NCBI GenBank assembly: GCA_014730345.1
Contig: WJIJ01000018.1
Coordinates: 1-32,211, forward strand
Reading direction: 5' to 3'
DNA: 32,211 bases
From: Candidatus Zixiibacteriota bacterium
GTDB taxonomy: Bacteria > Zixibacteria > MSB-5A5 > UM-FILTER-46-8
Numbering within the stretch: position 1 is the first letter of the stretch; each line of letters opens with the position of its first letter. The position numbers and the translations under genes are program-made. This document shows, in pieces, positions 7,171 to 14,941 of the stretch. Under the pieces are notes generated by a model. It worked only from the letters and a program-made list of their open reading frames with translations. It had not been told where the DNA came from and did no database searches.

Positions 7171-8139
7171 TTAACTTGAAAGTATATCGACTAAAGAAAG
7201 TTCCTTTTTATCCAGTTTTTTCTTTTTACGGTATGTATCCCTGAAAGAAGTATGCACAATATTACCGTTTACTTCCCCAACCATAATTCCATTAGCGTCT
7301 TCCATTAATGCTTCAACCGCGGCCACGCCCAACTTGGAACCAAGAATTCTATCCCGGGCGGTTGGCGAACCGCCCCGCTGGATATGGCCGAGGACAGTAA
7401 CCCATGATTTAATGCCAAACCTCTTTTTCAACTCAGCCGCAAGCGCGTTCGCCCCGCCAAGCTGGTCGCCCTCGGCAACCACGATTATATTGGTTCCCTT
7501 GCCCTTCTCCATGCCGGTCAGGAGTACATTATAAACCGCTTCGGTGTCTCCCTTTATCTCGGGGAGGAGCACTCCCTCGGCTCCGCCGGCGATAGCGACT
7601 TCGAGAGCGATAAATCCGGCATGCCGCCCCATAACCTCCACGAGGAAAAGCCGGTCCATGGAGCTTGCGGTGTCGCGTATACGGTCGATAGCGCCCAGGG
7701 CGGTGTTTATGGCGGTATCGTAGCCTATCGTAAAATCGGTGCCGTATAAATCATTGTCTATGGTACCCGGGCACCCAACTACGGCGATATCGCTTTCTTT
7801 GACCATTTTTTCCGCGCCGTGAAATGTGCCGTCGCCGCCAATAGCCACTACCCCTTCAATTCCAAAACGTTTTAAATTCTCAACCGCCTTGTTCCGCCCC
7901 TTCTTGGTAAGGAACCGTTCGCTTCGGGCGGAAATAAGAATTGTACCTCCGGATTGGATAATATTGGAAACCGAACGGGCGTTCATCTCTTGTATGTCTC
8001 CTTCTATCATCCCCTCATACCCGCGCTTGACGCCAAATACTCTTAAGCCATGGTTGACCGACGCCCTTACTACTCCGCGCACGCAGGCGTTCATGCCGGG
8101 CGCGTCACCGCCGCTGGTAAATACCGCTATATTTTTCAT
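7171..8139 (-). CDS. pfkA: ATP-dependent 6-phosphofructokinase
   Basis: This enzyme phosphorylates fructose 6-phosphate to the 1,6-bisphosphate, the committed step of glycolysis. The 322 residues cover the whole family-A bacterial enzyme. Motifs are 'FTSGGDAPGMNA' (8-19), 'GGDGTFHGA' (101-109), the catalytic 'PGTIDND' (124-130), 'IRDTASS' (154-160), 'MGRHAGF' (170-176) and 'GHIQRGG'. Gly at position 104 and in 'PGTIDND' points to ATP rather than pyrophosphate as donor. An AGGGG ribosome site precedes ATG 8139. The gene starts 36 bases after the upstream lipoprotein gene and is followed by pckA, so opposing glycolytic and gluconeogenic steps may share one transcript. Confidence 0.97.
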   Translation of the reverse strand: MKNIAVFTSGGDAPGMNACVRGVVRASVNHGLRVFGVKRGYEGMIEGDIQEMNARSVSNIIQSGGTILISARSERFLTKKGRNKAVENLKRFGIEGVVAIGGDGTFHGAEKMVKESDIAVVGCPGTIDNDLYGTDFTIGYDTAINTALGAIDRIRDTASSMDRLFLVEVMGRHAGFIALEVAIAGGAEGVLLPEIKGDTEAVYNVLLTGMEKGKGTNIIVVAEGDQLGGANALAAELKKRFGIKSWVTVLGHIQRGGSPTARDRILGSKLGVAAVEALMEDANGIMVGEVNGNIVHTSFRDTYRKKKKLDKKELSLVDILSS

Positions 8140-8175
8140 ATTAAATAACCCCTATCTACTTGTAATCAATTGTCG

Positions 8176-9918
8176 TTATTGGATATACCCGAGGGTTTTA
8201 AGCCTGTAGCCTATATTCGAATCGCAGGGCTTTCCCCGCGGTTTATTTATTTCTGAATAATCCTTTGAAACGCTATCACCCACCGCTTCTTTTGTTCCGA
8301 AGTCAGGGATACCCAGCATCCTCAGCAGGGTGTTATTAATTCCTGCGGAACTATTCAAGTCATTTTGCGAAGCCAAAGATATGCCGGGGCTTTTAATAAT
8401 AACCCGCGCTCCCGGCCGGGGAAATGCGGAAATTTGGGGGGAGGGATAGATGAATCCCCCGGCGTTGATTATTATTCCATCCGCGTCGAATAAATCGACC
8501 GGTTTGACATCATCGCGCAACCTGATCAATATTACCTTAGCGGTTGAATCGGTAATCGTTACCTCCTCGAAGAGAGGATAACCATTCTCGTCAATAATGC
8601 CCCTTAAAAATTCCACCGCTTCATTGACTTTACGCTCGGAGATTGATTCCGGCAGAAGGCGGAAGGTGTATTCGGGGGTATTATGACCGGCGGGAAGAAG
8701 CGGCCAGGCATCCGGCGGACGCAGGATGACATCGAGTTTTTCCCTCAGGGCGACATTGATGTCGTTAGACATATCCGATGGATTGAGCCGCAGGCTTATG
8801 GGGTGCCCCCGGTATTCCATGGTGAACCCCGAAAGGGTAGAATCTTCCGGGGGGAACGCAAACCGGGTCGCGGGCACAAGCTGGTATCCGGAAAACAGGA
8901 CAATATTCCGGTTGCGGGAGACCGTTTTTAAAACTTCACCAACCCATTCATCGATATATTCGTAACAACGCTCAATCACCAATCCGAAGCGTTCCATCTC
9001 GGTGGGAGTGATGTTGAATCCCCGCGCATAATGATAACGCATAAAACATTTCTGGGCGACTTCCATTGTACCCGAACGAATGGCGATAAAATCGGGCATG
9101 TCGTAATTATCATCGATTAACCGCAGTATATCGAGAATCTTGCGGTCCTTGCGCAATTCCCATGAAAGCAAACGCAGGCATCTTTCCAACCGCTCCGGAC
9201 CAGGGTCAACATTTCCTTCAACAAGTTTATCGCAGTTTTTCTCACTCAGCGGATAGCGTAAAAATCGGTTCAATGCTTCCAGATCGGTTTTCTCCATCTC
9301 TGTTTTAGGCGCGAAAAAGTCGGCTATTTGCACATCAAGTCCTTCCCTGCCGGCGAGTATGCCCTTTTGTTCCATATATACCCGGAACTCGTCGGGATGA
9401 ACAGCTTCATCCGAGCACAGCAGGAACTTCTCGGTTATAATAACCGAGTTGGATTGGGGCGCGGGATGGGTCAGGGGAATATTAATAAAAAGGGAATTAA
9501 TATCGTGGCTGTCGAGAATTTTCCAGAGCGGTTGCCCATGTAAATCCTCCCAGCCACCGCTTATAAATCCCCTCGATGATTCGGTTCCCCACCAATCGGA
9601 GGCGACTCCGGCTTGAAAATATCGTTTGCCGGTCAGAATTTCAGCGGCGGCCTGCGCGTTGGCAACGCATCCGTTTTCTTCTGATTCCATTTCGAATTTA
9701 TATCCGGAGCCGATCAGTTTTTCAATATTGGGCATCCTTCCCTGGGAAACCATCTCGTTGAATATGCCGCTGTTTAAAGGTCCAATGTCCACAACCAGAA
9801 CCCTTTTGGATTCATCCCGTTGATTGGCTTTGAAGATAGATGGTTTTTTTGATACTTTCTCCGTAGAGCAGCCAAAAGTAAACACAGCGAAGAAGAATAT
9901 CAGGAGAAGTTTCAGCAT
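8176..9918 (-). CDS. Lipoprotein, degenerate alkaline-phosphatase-superfamily (phosphodiesterase-like) protein
   Basis: The start is ATG 9918 rather than the track's 9942, because GAGG lies six bases upstream and a lipoprotein signal follows (MLKLLLIFFFAVFTFGC, lipid Cys17). The 580-residue protein follows the phosphodiesterase/nucleotide-pyrophosphatase pattern: 'VLVVDIGPL...GRMPNIEKLIGSGY' (40-73), '...AEILTGKRYFQAGV' (93-105), 'YIDEWVGEVLK...NIVLFSGYQ' (321-346) and a C-terminal 'NTLLRMLGIP'. The catalytic positions have gone. The nucleophile Thr is Asn87, the 'SDHG' metal site is 'SGYQ' (343-346), and the 'TD..QH' pair is 'TM..AQK' (284-290). It is probably not a phosphatase; it may be a structural or binding protein. 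It is first gene of the pfkA-pckA group. Confidence 0.75.
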   Translation of the reverse strand: MLKLLLIFFFAVFTFGCSTEKVSKKPSIFKANQRDESKRVLVVDIGPLNSGIFNEMVSQGRMPNIEKLIGSGYKFEMESEENGCVANAQAAAEILTGKRYFQAGVASDWWGTESSRGFISGGWEDLHGQPLWKILDSHDINSLFINIPLTHPAPQSNSVIITEKFLLCSDEAVHPDEFRVYMEQKGILAGREGLDVQIADFFAPKTEMEKTDLEALNRFLRYPLSEKNCDKLVEGNVDPGPERLERCLRLLSWELRKDRKILDILRLIDDNYDMPDFIAIRSGTMEVAQKCFMRYHYARGFNITPTEMERFGLVIERCYEYIDEWVGEVLKTVSRNRNIVLFSGYQLVPATRFAFPPEDSTLSGFTMEYRGHPISLRLNPSDMSNDINVALREKLDVILRPPDAWPLLPAGHNTPEYTFRLLPESISERKVNEAVEFLRGIIDENGYPLFEEVTITDSTAKVILIRLRDDVKPVDLFDADGIIINAGGFIYPSPQISAFPRPGARVIIKSPGISLASQNDLNSSAGINNTLLRMLGIPDFGTKEAVGDSVSKDYSEINKPRGKPCDSNIGYRLKTLGYIQ

Positions 9919-10005
9919 TAATTCCTCAAATTTAAGCGGCATGGGTGATTAAGTAGACTATAGCCTTTGGCAATATTTCTTTCTATCAGCGCGAAATTTC
10001 ATTAC

Positions 10006-10034
10006 TACATACACGATATAAATAATAAGGTCAA
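10006..10034 (-). promoter_or_regulatory. Candidate promoter for the lipoprotein-pfkA-pckA operon
   Basis: On the minus strand TTGACC, a 17-base spacer and TATGTA lie about 90 bases before ATG 9918. The -35 is good and the -10 weak. Confidence 0.35.
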
Positions 10035-10070
10035 GGCGAAAAAAGGTTTGCCAATGAATCCAAAAAAGTC

Positions 10071-10099
10071 TTGATTTGGTCAAAACGATTCTTTACTAT
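10071..10099 (+). promoter_or_regulatory. Candidate promoter for the small membrane protein and glycosyltransferases
   Basis: TTGATT, a 17-base spacer and TACTAT (4 of 6 matches each) lie 33 bases before the ATG at 10132, in the divergent gap with the lipoprotein operon. Confidence 0.4.
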
Positions 10100-10131
10100 G
10101 CAAAATTGTAATATAATTCGAGGTATGAATA

Positions 10132-10383
10132 ATGGCTACTAAAACAAAACAGACGGCCCGGAAATCTGACGATTCGATAGGTTTTACGTCCGCAAATTAT
10201 ATTCTTTTCGCTATCGGTATCGTGGTCATAGTAATCGGCTTTATTTCCCTGAGAATGGGTTCTATCACGCTCGCGCCGATTCTCCTGGTTTTTGGCTACT
10301 GCGTAGTTATTCCCACGGCGATTATGTACCGCGGTAAAAAGGAAGATTCCGCCGGAGCCGCTAAAAGCGATGCTGAAGCGTAA
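10132..10383 (+). CDS. Small two-helix membrane protein, DUF3098-like
   Basis: The 83-residue protein has a basic N-terminus, two membrane helices (about 22-41 'NYILFAIGIVVIVIGFISL' and 46-67 'TLAPILLVFGYCVVIPTAIM') and a charged tail. The pattern 'TSANY.LF.IGI' and 'GS.TLAPILLV.GYCV.IP' fits short conserved membrane proteins of FCB-group bacteria, some named DUF3098; I am recalling the family from memory. Function is unknown. A GAGGT ribosome site precedes the ATG. The gene lies 36 bases before a glycosyltransferase and may be co-transcribed with it. Confidence 0.82.
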   Translation: MATKTKQTARKSDDSIGFTSANYILFAIGIVVIVIGFISLRMGSITLAPILLVFGYCVVIPTAIMYRGKKEDSAGAAKSDAEA

Positions 10384-10419
10384 CAGCGTTTTCGGCTGTC
10401 CCATCTGAGCGATTCACCG

Positions 10420-11565
10420 ATGAATATCAATGTCTTATTTCTAACCTCCGGGCTTTTTATCGGAGGCGAAGAAACCCAGAACCTGCAGAGCTTTACCCGT
10501 ATGCGGGAATACGGTATTCATTTCACTATCGCTACCACCAAAGATGCCGGGCCTTTTGCCGAACCTTTCCGCGAAAACGGCTTTGAGATTTTCCCCGACA
10601 TTCTCAAGAGCAGGTTCGATGTTTCCGGCATCGGTAGAATAAGGGAGTTAATAAAGGAAAAGGGCATCGATATAATGTGCACAGGTGGATTCGGCGACGC
10701 TTTATTCTTCGGGCGGGTCGCCGGTAAAATATCCGGTTGCAAAGCTATCGTGAACACCTTTTACCACTTCGGCAGGCTCGACCGGGAGAATGCCAAAATT
10801 GAGCTTGTGAACAACTTGATTCATTCCTTTACCACAGTATTTAAAACATCTTCGCTGGCATTGAGAGATTACCTTATCGATGAGATGGCCTATCCGCCCG
10901 ATAAGGTGGTAGCGGTGCACGATGGTATCGACACCACGAGATTTTCCCCGAAAAAACCGGACTCGTCAAAATACGCTGAATTGAGGCTAACCGAGAGCCG
11001 GCCCATAGTTGGAATCGTGGCATCGCTGTATCCATTTAAAGGACCCGATGTTTTCGCCGAAGCCGCGGCGATTGTTCACAAACAAGCGCCGGAAGCTGTT
11101 TTCGTTATGGTCGGCGAGGGCGACCAGCGCCCGAAAATCGAATCTATAATTGCTGAGAACGGTCTGGAGGATGTGGTTCATCTTCTTGGATACCGCAAAG
11201 ATGTCCCGGAGATTCTGCCGACTTTCGATATCTCCGTGCTGGCATCGGACACCGAAGCTTTTCCCAACACCCTGCTGGAGGCGTCGGCATGCGGTAAACC
11301 GATTGTATCAACGGCGGTAGGCGGAGCGCCGGAGATAGTAGTTGACGGATATAATGGTTTCCTGGTACCGCCAAGGGAACCGAGAGCTATGGCCGATAAG
11401 ATTATAAAACTCCTGGATAACATAGACCTGAGGAAACAAATGGCCGAAAACTCCCTTAAAAGAGTGCGCGAAAAGTTCTCTATCGAACATAAAGTCGAGG
11501 TTTTCAGCCGTTTCTTTGAACAGCTTTACCGGGGCGAAGATATTCCCCCCGGGCTGTATGATTGA
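10420..11565 (+). CDS. Glycosyltransferase family 4
   Basis: This 381-residue GT-B transferase moves a sugar from a nucleotide donor to a glycan or lipid acceptor at the cytoplasmic membrane face. The N-terminal half has the Gly-rich acceptor-side loop 'LFLTSGLFIGGEE'. The C-terminal half carries the GT4 donor site: 'PIVGIVASLYPFKGPDVFAEA' (about 190-210), 'VMVGEGDQR', 'VHLLGYRKDVPEIL' and the EX7E motif 'EAFPNTLLEASACGKPIV', then 'GGAPEIV' and 'GFLVPP'. No strong Shine-Dalgarno is seen. The next gene is a family-2 glycosyltransferase whose ATG starts two bases after this stop, so the two should act in one surface-polysaccharide pathway. Donor and acceptor cannot be told from sequence. Confidence 0.92.
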   Translation: MNINVLFLTSGLFIGGEETQNLQSFTRMREYGIHFTIATTKDAGPFAEPFRENGFEIFPDILKSRFDVSGIGRIRELIKEKGIDIMCTGGFGDALFFGRVAGKISGCKAIVNTFYHFGRLDRENAKIELVNNLIHSFTTVFKTSSLALRDYLIDEMAYPPDKVVAVHDGIDTTRFSPKKPDSSKYAELRLTESRPIVGIVASLYPFKGPDVFAEAAAIVHKQAPEAVFVMVGEGDQRPKIESIIAENGLEDVVHLLGYRKDVPEILPTFDISVLASDTEAFPNTLLEASACGKPIVSTAVGGAPEIVVDGYNGFLVPPREPRAMADKIIKLLDNIDLRKQMAENSLKRVREKFSIEHKVEVFSRFFEQLYRGEDIPPGLYD

Positions 11566-11567
11566 TT

Positions 11568-12479
11568 ATGAGTGATGTTTTCATCAGCATAATTATACCG
11601 GCATTCAAATCCGAAGCCACTATCGGCGACCTCATGCAATCCACCGCCGCTTTAAACGCCGAGATACCCCATGAGGTAATCGTCGTGGACAGCTCTCCCG
11701 ATGAAATCACCGCCGGTATCGTACGGCAATACGAACATGTGAACTTAATCAGGACCGAAGGACGGCTTACGCCGGGGCAGGCGAGAAACCTCGGGGCCGA
11801 AAAATCCTACGGGCAATACTTCGCTTTCATTGATTCCGATACTGAGATAAAGGCCGACTACCTCGACCATCTTAAGGAAACGATCGAGATGGGATACGAT
11901 TTCATCGCCGGGGCTATAGGCAACTCGCCTAAAAATGACACCGCGTTAAGCGTGGCGGAGTATTACTACGAATTCAACGAACATTCGCCGTACCAGCCGG
12001 AGAAAGAGATATGGTTCGCCGGGTCATGCAACCTCATCTGCCGGAGAGACCTCTTCTTTAAAGCCGGAGGATTTCTCCCCCACCGCGGTTCCGAGGATGT
12101 AATGCTCTCCATGAAAATCAAGGAGATGCAAAAGAAAATCTATTTCAACCCGAGGGTGGTCGTTTATCACCGGAACCGGAAATCTTTAAAAAAGATCAGG
12201 ATCAATACTGTTATGCTCGGTAAGTTCATCGCCATGTTCCGCAAGCAGGGATTGATGCCCTCCTACGGAATCGTTGACAAACCGTTGATATGCTGGCTTA
12301 TTATCCCCCTGTTCGCTCTCATTAAAATCTACCGCACGTTGAAGAGAGTCCTGACTTCAAAAGACCCCCGCAAATTCGAATTAGTAAAATATTTCCCAGC
12401 TTATCTTCTGATTATCGCATTCTGGGCAACCGGTTTCTACATCGGAGCATACGGCAAAAATCTGGATATCACCCGCTAA
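11568..12479 (+). CDS. Glycosyltransferase family 2, membrane-associated
   Basis: The likely start is ATG 11568 (MSDVFISIIIPAFKSEATI), not the TTG two codons earlier; it sits two bases after the previous stop, implying translational coupling. The GT-A domain (about 1-215) shows 'IIIPAFKSEATI', 'VIVVDSSPDE', the metal-binding DXD 'FIDSDTE', 'GSCNLICRRDLFFKAGGF' and the catalytic-base region 'GSEDVMLSMKI'. C-terminal hydrophobic segments (about 240-256 and 275-293) suggest membrane attachment. It probably extends a surface glycan started or processed by the GT4 partner. Its stop codon is one base from that of the convergent subtilase gene. Confidence 0.92.
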   Translation: MSDVFISIIIPAFKSEATIGDLMQSTAALNAEIPHEVIVVDSSPDEITAGIVRQYEHVNLIRTEGRLTPGQARNLGAEKSYGQYFAFIDSDTEIKADYLDHLKETIEMGYDFIAGAIGNSPKNDTALSVAEYYYEFNEHSPYQPEKEIWFAGSCNLICRRDLFFKAGGFLPHRGSEDVMLSMKIKEMQKKIYFNPRVVVYHRNRKSLKKIRINTVMLGKFIAMFRKQGLMPSYGIVDKPLICWLIIPLFALIKIYRTLKRVLTSKDPRKFELVKYFPAYLLIIAFWATGFYIGAYGKNLDITR

Positions 12480-12480
12480 A

Positions 12481-14073
12481 TTATTTCAGCAATACCAGTT
12501 TTTTGGTTTCGGAGCGGCCTTCAACCATCAATCGGCAGAAATATACTCCGCTGATCTGACCCGACGCGTTCCAACGATATGTGTATCTACCCGCCGAAAG
12601 GTATTGATCCACGATTACCGTAACCTCCTGCCCGAGGATATTGTAAATCGTTAAATTCACCTCGGCATCCACCGGCAAATCAAGCTCGATAACGGAGACT
12701 TCGTTAAAAGGGCTGGGGAATAATCCGATCATGTCATTCCAGATTCCGGTGGGCGGTTTGGGTTCCACCGCGGTTCTCTGAACTGAGTTATACGCGTTAA
12801 TTCTTTTGGGATCATCGTAATATGGATTCTGCTGGCTGATGTCATCGGCTCCATCGATAATAACCCGGGCTACCTCCAAACCGGTAAGGCTTGTATCTAC
12901 CGCCTTAACCAATGCCATAACTCCCGCTGTGAGGGACGACGAGAAGGAAGCTCCGGACATGTAGGTGAAGTTACCGCCATGGGTGGAAACCAGAACATTT
13001 ACTCCCGGGGCCCATACATCGACCGAGCAGGGATTGCTGTCGGCGTAGTATATAATATCGTTTTCATCGGTGGGAGCCACACAGAGGACATTATTGTACG
13101 CGCATGGATAAATAGGCTGATTCGGCTGGCCGTCGCCGCCGGAGGCGACCACGATCGCTCCATCCTCGGCAATAGCGTTTACCAAATCCTGAAAAGACTG
13201 GCTGTAAGAGGAAGTTCCCCAACTGCAGTTGATAAAATGCGCCCCGTTTTCCGCCGCGTATATCATCCCCGTAATGTGGTTCATCATATTACCGGCGCGG
13301 AAAACTTTTACCGTCATAATTTTGGCCGAAAAGCCGGCAGAGGCCCCGCCGAAATCGTTATCGGTTACCATGGAAGCCATGCCTGCCACGGAAGTCCCAT
13401 GGAAAATACTCTCCTCCTGCGGGGACGGATCTCCAAATCCGAAGTCGTAGCCGATAACATCGTCAACAAAGCCGTTGCCGTCGTCATCCGCGTTGTTTAA
13501 GTCGCCTCCCTGTTCTTCGGGGTAATTTTCGAATGTCCCGTTGTTATTAATATCTTCCGGTTCGTTTATCCACAGATTATCTTCAAACTCCGGCAGCTCA
13601 TAATTCAACCCGGTATCTATAATAGCGATTATGGATGATTCTGTCTGCTCTCCGCGAACTATATCCCAGGCGAGGTTGCACTCGATGTGCGGGAGATACC
13701 ACTGGTCTCCATAACGGGGGTCATCGGGTTCATACATAAGTTCGGCGGAAGGTATTGGTTCTGCGTAGACCACTCCCGGTATATCGCCTAATCTCCCGCA
13801 TAACTCATGACTTATACTGACTGATTCGAACCCGGCGTAATAAAGATTCTTTACGTATTCACGGAGGGCGGGTTTGGTTATCCTGTGGGGGTATACAGGC
13901 GATAATGAAACAAATCTGCCGCCATACATATCAGTTATTGTTTGAGATACTTCGCGGGCATCGGTACCGGGATTCAGTTTTAACACCGCTTTCGATTCCG
14001 CATCCGCCTGTGTGTTAAAACTAAACAAAAACAGAAATAATACGGCCCAAAGGCATATCTTTGACTTACTCAT
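12481..14073 (-). CDS. Secreted subtilisin-family (S8) peptidase with type IX sorting-like tail
   Basis: The 530-residue protein has a signal peptide (1-25), a pro-domain (about 26-105), an S8 domain (about 120-432) and a C-terminal sorting-type domain (about 448-530: 'LFPSPFNEVSVIEL', 'LTIYNILGQEV', 'SGVYFCRL', ending 'KKLVLLK'). Catalytic residues are Asp153 ('AIIDTGL'), His225 ('HGTSVAGMA') and Ser376 ('SGASFSSSL', normally GTSMAAP). The oxyanion-hole Asn of 'AAGN' appears to be Asp314 in 'ASGGDG', as in the convertase PC2. An acidic loop 'NNADDDGNGFVDDVIG' probably binds calcium. The ribosome site GGAGGTAAT is strong. It is likely exported and surface-attached or released. Activity may be atypical given the altered motifs. 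Confidence 0.92.
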   Translation of the reverse strand: MSKSKICLWAVLFLFLFSFNTQADAESKAVLKLNPGTDAREVSQTITDMYGGRFVSLSPVYPHRITKPALREYVKNLYYAGFESVSISHELCGRLGDIPGVVYAEPIPSAELMYEPDDPRYGDQWYLPHIECNLAWDIVRGEQTESSIIAIIDTGLNYELPEFEDNLWINEPEDINNNGTFENYPEEQGGDLNNADDDGNGFVDDVIGYDFGFGDPSPQEESIFHGTSVAGMASMVTDNDFGGASAGFSAKIMTVKVFRAGNMMNHITGMIYAAENGAHFINCSWGTSSYSQSFQDLVNAIAEDGAIVVASGGDGQPNQPIYPCAYNNVLCVAPTDENDIIYYADSNPCSVDVWAPGVNVLVSTHGGNFTYMSGASFSSSLTAGVMALVKAVDTSLTGLEVARVIIDGADDISQQNPYYDDPKRINAYNSVQRTAVEPKPPTGIWNDMIGLFPSPFNEVSVIELDLPVDAEVNLTIYNILGQEVTVIVDQYLSAGRYTYRWNASGQISGVYFCRLMVEGRSETKKLVLLK

Positions 14074-14161
14074 ATTACCTCCACCAACAGCCCTGGAAAA
14101 GATATAGTTTTGACTGCATGTTCGTACCTCAATTGGACGTTAAATTCTAACGAACAATTAA

Positions 14162-14190
14162 AATATATGCTTTTACGTATAAAAAGTCAA
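14162..14190 (-). promoter_or_regulatory. Promoter of the subtilase gene
   Basis: On the minus strand TTGACT, a 17-base spacer and TATATT (5 of 6 matches each) lie just after the sdhB stop and about 90 bases before ATG 14073. No terminator separates it from sdhB, so some read-through is possible. Confidence 0.6.
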
Positions 14191-14194
14191 CCGG

Positions 14195-14941
14195 CTATTT
14201 TCCCTTTGCCAGCGCCCGCATATACTCGCGGTTCATCTTAGCGATGAACTTGACCGGAATCTCTTTCGGGCACGCCGCTTCGCATTCATAAAAATTGGTA
14301 CAGTTGCCAAAACCCTCAGCGTCCATCTGGGCAATCATCCCCCGCGCGCGTCGTTCCCGCTCAGCCTGACCCTGGGGCAAACTTGCCAGCTGTGAAATTT
14401 TCGCGGAGACAAATAACATCGCCGACGCGTTCGGACATGCGGCGACACACGCCCCGCACCCTATACAGGCGGCGGCATCCATCGCCGTATCGGCGGCCTC
14501 CTTGGATATCGGGATCGAGTTGGCGTCCTGGGCGCTTCCGGTATTGACCGAAACGAATCCCCCGGCCTGCATTATCCGGTCGAACGCGCTCCGGTCAACT
14601 ATCAGATCCCTGACCACCGGGAACGCCTTGGCCCGCCAGGGTTCTATATAAATGGAATCGCCGTCTTTGAAATGGCGCATGTGAAGCTGGCAAACCGTGG
14701 TGCCTGTCTCATGGCCATGGGGCCTGCCGTTGACCACCAGCGAGCATGTTCCGCAGATACCTTCTCTGCAGTCATGGTCAAATGCTATAGGTTCAATCCC
14801 CTGTTGGGCCAAATCTTCGTTTACCACATCGAGCATTTCCAGGAAGGACATGTGTTCATTAATATCCTTAGCCGCGTATTTCTCCATCCTGCCTTTATCG
14901 TTGGCGTCCTTCTGGCGCCATACATATAATGTCAAATTCAT
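14195..14941 (-). CDS. sdhB: Succinate dehydrogenase/fumarate reductase iron-sulfur subunit
   Basis: This 248-residue subunit carries electrons between the flavoprotein and the membrane cytochrome. The [2Fe-2S] site is 'CREGICGTC' plus a later Cys (58, 63, 66, 84). The [4Fe-4S] site is '[12 protein letters not shown]' (159-169), and the [3Fe-4S] site is '[11 protein letters not shown]' (214-224). The ATG overlaps the sdhA stop by one base (TAATG), so translation is coupled. Whether the complex runs as dehydrogenase or fumarate reductase cannot be decided from this subunit. Confidence 0.96.
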   Translation of the reverse strand: MNLTLYVWRQKDANDKGRMEKYAAKDINEHMSFLEMLDVVNEDLAQQGIEPIAFDHDCREGICGTCSLVVNGRPHGHETGTTVCQLHMRHFKDGDSIYIEPWRAKAFPVVRDLIVDRSAFDRIMQAGGFVSVNTGSAQDANSIPISKEAADTAMDAAACIGCGACVAACPNASAMLFVSAKISQLASLPQGQAERERRARGMIAQMDAEGFGNCTNFYECEAACPKEIPVKFIAKMNREYMRALAKGK

